From positions 32,927 to 96,926 of the forward strand of contig DPOR01000014.1 of NCBI GenBank assembly GCA_003538135.1: 64,000 nt of DNA, given 5' to 3'. The stretch comes from Oscillospiraceae bacterium. GTDB lineage: Bacteria > Bacillota > Clostridia > Oscillospirales > Acutalibacteraceae. Position numbers and translations under genes: made by a program. The notes under the pieces are model-generated. The model was not told where the DNA came from and searched no databases. It saw only the letters and a program-made list of their open reading frames with translations. Every line of letters begins with the position of its first letter. Position 1 is the stretch's first letter. Below, piece by piece: positions 61,582-64,000 of this stretch.

Positions 61582-62379
61582 TTACTCCTTTATTGCTTTT
61601 CTCTTTATCACCGTCGCTGCCGTGAGCGCGGCTATAACGACTGCCGCAAGAACCGAGCCGATTATCGCCGCGGTCTTTTTACTCTCGCCGTTATCCGAGG
61701 CTTTGTCGGAAACGGATTCGCCAGCGGATTCCGATACAAATACGGATTCGTTTTCCGCGGCGCTCTCCACCGACGCCGTTTCGCCGGCGGAATCGGTTTC
61801 GGCGGGCGCAGAAGCCGCCGTGTCAGCCGAGGCTCCGCCTTTTGCGCTCTCCGTCGGCTTTGCGGGAGCCGCCGTATTCGGAGCAGTCGCAGCGGCAGAG
61901 CCGATATCGGCAACTTTTTTGGCGCTCGCATAATCGATATGTATTCTCGCAGACGGCGACATCGGCATAACGGGGGCGGAGAACTTCACTCCGACGAACT
62001 CGCCGTCTCCGACTATCGGGAACTCAAACGCGGACTGATACTCAGTGCCCGCTATCTTAACGCCCCCTGCGGGCTTGACTTCGACCGTCTCACCCTCGAC
62101 TCCGCCGTTCTTGTAGTACCAGAACCGCATCCCCGAGACACTTTCGGGCGTTGCTATAGTCAGAGTTTTCCCGCCGTTTTTAACTGTCAGCAGTGCGGTG
62201 TGCACAAGATATTTGTCGCCCATGGAGGTCTTGTCCTTTTGAGCGTGATACATTTTAACGCTGACCTCATATACGCCGTCCCGAGTCGGAGCCGAAGATG
62301 CAAAAGTGGGCAGAGCCGCGCAGATAATAACCGCGAGCATCAAAACGGCTGCGGCAGCCGCCGATATCTTTCTGTTCAT
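61582..62379 (-). CDS. NEAT-domain cell-surface protein, likely heme-binding
   Basis: About 265 residues. Signal peptide (about 1-27), one NEAT domain (about 33-155: DGVYEVSVKMYHAQKDKTSMGDKYLVHTA, split by the SM heme-loop motif, and ARIHIDYASAKK as the last strand), a Ser/Ala/Glu-rich stalk (about 160-230), a membrane helix (about 236-258) and the basic end KRKAIKE. There is no LPxTG sortase motif. It should hold heme near the membrane and pass it to the S component. The usual YxxxY pair is not obvious: only one Tyr is seen on the last strand. The start is ATG 62379 after GGAGGAG. Confidence 0.82.
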   Translation of the reverse strand: MNRKISAAAAAVLMLAVIICAALPTFASSAPTRDGVYEVSVKMYHAQKDKTSMGDKYLVHTALLTVKNGGKTLTIATPESVSGMRFWYYKNGGVEGETVEVKPAGGVKIAGTEYQSAFEFPIVGDGEFVGVKFSAPVMPMSPSARIHIDYASAKKVADIGSAAATAPNTAAPAKPTESAKGGASADTAASAPAETDSAGETASVESAAENESVFVSESAGESVSDKASDNGESKKTAAIIGSVLAAVVIAALTAATVIKRKAIKE

Positions 62380-62397
62380 ATTTCTCCTCCGTTTCAA

Positions 62398-62411
62398 TTA
62401 GCCTATGCTAA
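62398..62411. promoter_or_regulatory. Operator copy 1, TTAGC-N4-GCTAA
   Basis: Perfect inverted repeat TTAGC-CTAT-GCTAA in the leader, 18 bases upstream of the NEAT start codon and about 9 bases from the ribosome binding site. Confidence 0.65.
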
Positions 62412-62462
62412 CCGCAGTGCAAAAAGTAAACGCCGTTTCGGCGTCACAGTGCTCCCCGCTAA

Positions 62463-62476
62463 TTAGCGTCGGCTAA
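62463..62476. promoter_or_regulatory. Operator copy 2, TTAGC-N4-GCTAA
   Basis: Perfect inverted repeat TTAGC-GTCG-GCTAA. The overlapping GCTAATTAGC (62458-62467) extends it into a double palindrome. Confidence 0.65.
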
Positions 62477-62493
62477 CTGCGAATTTTAAAGTC

Positions 62494-62519
62494 AACCGGT
62501 TAGCCATTGCTATCCGGTT
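62494..62519. promoter_or_regulatory. Operator copy 3, extended palindrome on the transcription start
   Basis: AACCGGTTAGC and GCTATCCGGTT form 11-bp arms (one mismatch) around CATT. It lies immediately downstream of the -10 box and covers the expected +1. Confidence 0.75.
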
Positions 62520-62526
62520 CGACATT

Positions 62527-62555
62527 ATTGTACCAATCATTCGGCTTTATGTCAA
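62527..62555 (-). promoter_or_regulatory. Sigma-A promoter of the NEAT-ECF-ABC operon
   Basis: TTGACA (62550-62555), 17 bases, TACAAT (62527-62532) on the minus strand. The start is expected near 62520, leaving a 140-base leader that carries all three TTAGC-type sites. The rest of the gap, 62556-62727, shows nothing I can support. Confidence 0.8.
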
Positions 62556-62727
62556 TATCCTCGGCAAAATTCCGTATATCTGCCCTTTTTCGCGCTGAGT
62601 TAAGCGCAAAAATTATGAAAAACAGATACCGTTTTAATGAACGTCCTAGTCAGTACAAAGCTCATTGCATACATCGTACAGACTGTTTTTTCGGCGCAGA
62701 AATCGGAGTAATTGTATCTGTTAAATT

Positions 62728-63768
62728 TTATTTCTTGACCTCGCGTCTTATCCCGAGCTTCTCGGAAAGCTTCATAAGGTTCTCGATATCGCCGCCGACA
62801 AGTCTGCCGTCCTTATTCGGCGGAAGATTGATAACCGCAAGGTTCTGCGCGTCAAAAAGCGTTTTGCAGTTCTCGGCAACCTTGTCAACGTCCATGAGAG
62901 GCTTTCTCTCATAGGTGTCGGAATAGAACCAGTTGCCCGAGCTTCTTGAGCAAATGGTATATTCAAAGGGCATATAGTATTCTTTCCCGTTGAATGTATA
63001 GACCTTCGGGTCATCCGCGCGGCACATATGCGGATCCCAAAGCCTGAAATCGGACGGAAACATACTTATCGGATCCCCGTAACGGTATTTTTCGGGGAGA
63101 TATGTCTTATCGGCTGCGGCTTTCGTTTCCTTATATTTGCCGATAGTGATGTTTACGCCTATCTGACACTGCGGCTGATTTGTCTTGACAAGATTGTATA
63201 TTCTGTCAAGCCCCCATTGGCGGCAGGCCTTTTCCCAGCCGCCGTCCAGCCACAGCTCAACCACCTCGCCGTATCTGCCGTCGGTGAGCTCCGACAATTG
63301 TCTCAACATATATTCAACATATTTTTCGTCGTCGCTGTAGCATTTTTCGTGCCTGTCCCAAAGCGAATAATAAAGCCCGAGCTTTACTCCGTACTTTTTG
63401 CACGCCTCAGAAACCGCCTTGACGACGTCGGTTTTTACGGGCGAATAATTTACGGAATACTCCGTAGTGTCGGTGTCCCAAAGGCAAAAGCCGTCGTGGT
63501 GCTTTGTGATGAGCACAACATAGTTCATGCCCGCTTCGTATGCTGTCCCGATCCATTGCTCGGCATCGATTGCGCTCGGCCTGTAGCTGTCAACCGGCAG
63601 CTTTCCGTTTGACCATTCTGTATTGTTGAAGGTGTTTATGCCGAAATGGATAAACATTCCGAATTTGCGCTCGATCTGAGCCGACTGATACTCATTCGGC
63701 ACGGTCGAGGGAATTTGCTCGATAGGATAACTGCGCTCAGGATACGGTTTCTTTTTTTCAAAAAACAT
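62728..63768 (-). CDS. GH29-family alpha-L-fucosidase, short form
   Basis: About 346 residues, only the GH29 catalytic barrel: MFIHFGINTFNNTEWSNGK, TKHHDGFCLWDTDTTEYS, WDRHEKCY and the nucleophile region ELWLDGGWEKA. It lacks the discoidin-like end of the fucosidase at 37843-39264. No signal peptide. The start is ATG 63768 after GAGGTGCGAT. The frame upstream to 63852 has no good site. The role is removal of fucose or a related sugar inside the cell. Confidence 0.85.
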   Translation of the reverse strand: MFFEKKKPYPERSYPIEQIPSTVPNEYQSAQIERKFGMFIHFGINTFNNTEWSNGKLPVDSYRPSAIDAEQWIGTAYEAGMNYVVLITKHHDGFCLWDTDTTEYSVNYSPVKTDVVKAVSEACKKYGVKLGLYYSLWDRHEKCYSDDEKYVEYMLRQLSELTDGRYGEVVELWLDGGWEKACRQWGLDRIYNLVKTNQPQCQIGVNITIGKYKETKAAADKTYLPEKYRYGDPISMFPSDFRLWDPHMCRADDPKVYTFNGKEYYMPFEYTICSRSSGNWFYSDTYERKPLMDVDKVAENCKTLFDAQNLAVINLPPNKDGRLVGGDIENLMKLSEKLGIRREVKK

Positions 63769-63915
63769 ATCGCACCTCATTTGATATATTTGATTGCACG
63801 GTTTTCGTCCTGCTTCGAGGGAATTATAGCATACCTCTATGCTTATTTCCACTGCTTTCCGAAGAAACGTTTTTATTTTGACGCGTATTCAATCCGAGCC
63901 AAAACAAAAAGTGCA

Positions 63916-64000
63916 ACCGCTCGCTTCGCTCACGGTGAAATAATTTGCTCTGCAAATTGTGATATTTGATGCTTCGCGTCAAGTGAAATGAAATAAATCC
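63916..64000. repeat. Hairpin repeat tract with GTGAAAT-type spacers, cut by the window end
   Basis: Small hairpins, AATTTGC-TCT-GCAAATT (63942-63958) and GATGC-TTC-GCGTC (63968-63980), preceded by a GC-rich CCG...CGG element, are each followed by GTGAAAT, GTGATAT or AGTGAAATGAAAT. This resembles a dispersed hairpin repeat seen in related gut Clostridia. Confidence 0.45.

Overview
The window reads as chromosomal DNA of an anaerobic, Gram-positive Clostridia-type bacterium, most likely a gut member of the Oscillospirales. This is an inference. It rests on an FprA-type flavoprotein, a glmS ribozyme, ECF transporters, a NEAT-domain surface protein, a Firmicutes-style Wzz/BY-kinase pair, GH29/GH3 enzymes for host or plant glycans, strong AGGAGG-type ribosome binding sites and near-consensus sigma-A promoters. 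Most genes have mid GC, with AT-rich patches at about 16.2-16.9, 49.3-49.7 and 52.3-54.3 kb. I saw no rRNA, tRNA, CRISPR array, insertion sequence or phage genes.

Layout. 0-5 kb: the start of an AMP-binding acyl-CoA synthetase with its XRE-cupin regulator, a divergent FprA flavoprotein, an alpha/beta hydrolase, an APH-like kinase and an AraC regulator. 5-29.6 kb: a 22-gene exopolysaccharide locus, all on the minus strand, with three promoters: P1 for a membrane 4,6-dehydratase, P2 for an initiating sugar transferase plus 18 genes (ten glycosyltransferases of GT2, GT4 and Branch type, a GT-like protein, polymerase, two near-duplicate flippases, pyruvyl transferase, FrhB-like protein, HpcH/HpaI aldolase, nucleotidyltransferase-fold protein), and P3 for the Wzz/BY-kinase pair. 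29.8-34.7 kb: an MIF-like tautomerase, a large DUF5696-type lipoprotein and a two-component system. 34.9-49.3 kb: mostly housekeeping and glycan genes: NUDIX protein, small membrane exporter, secreted LCAT-like hydrolase, a GH29 fucosidase, glmS with its ribozyme, an acyl-CoA synthetase, a lipoprotein, a domain-permuted GH3 enzyme, an AlkD-like protein and an exported PHP protein. 49.7-55 kb: a WYL regulator, an orphan small RNA, a DapA/NanA-family lyase and a patch of small membrane and accessory genes. 55.1-62.6 kb: an eight-gene minus-strand operon encoding a NEAT protein, ECF S, T and double-ATPase components, a pair of fused ABC exporters and a YgbA-type protein. The end holds a second GH29 enzyme and a hairpin repeat.

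The most interesting unit is the NEAT-ECF-ABC-YgbA operon. Its promoter has near-consensus -35 and -10 boxes, and a long palindrome sits on the expected start of transcription. The TTAGC-N4-GCTAA core of that palindrome recurs twice more in the leader. Together this suggests a metal- or heme-responsive heme acquisition and handling system. Other items of note are the orphan 84-nt RNA with its own promoter and terminator, the mosaic GT2 genes and twin flippases of the polysaccharide locus, and the GH3 protein with its domains in inverted order.
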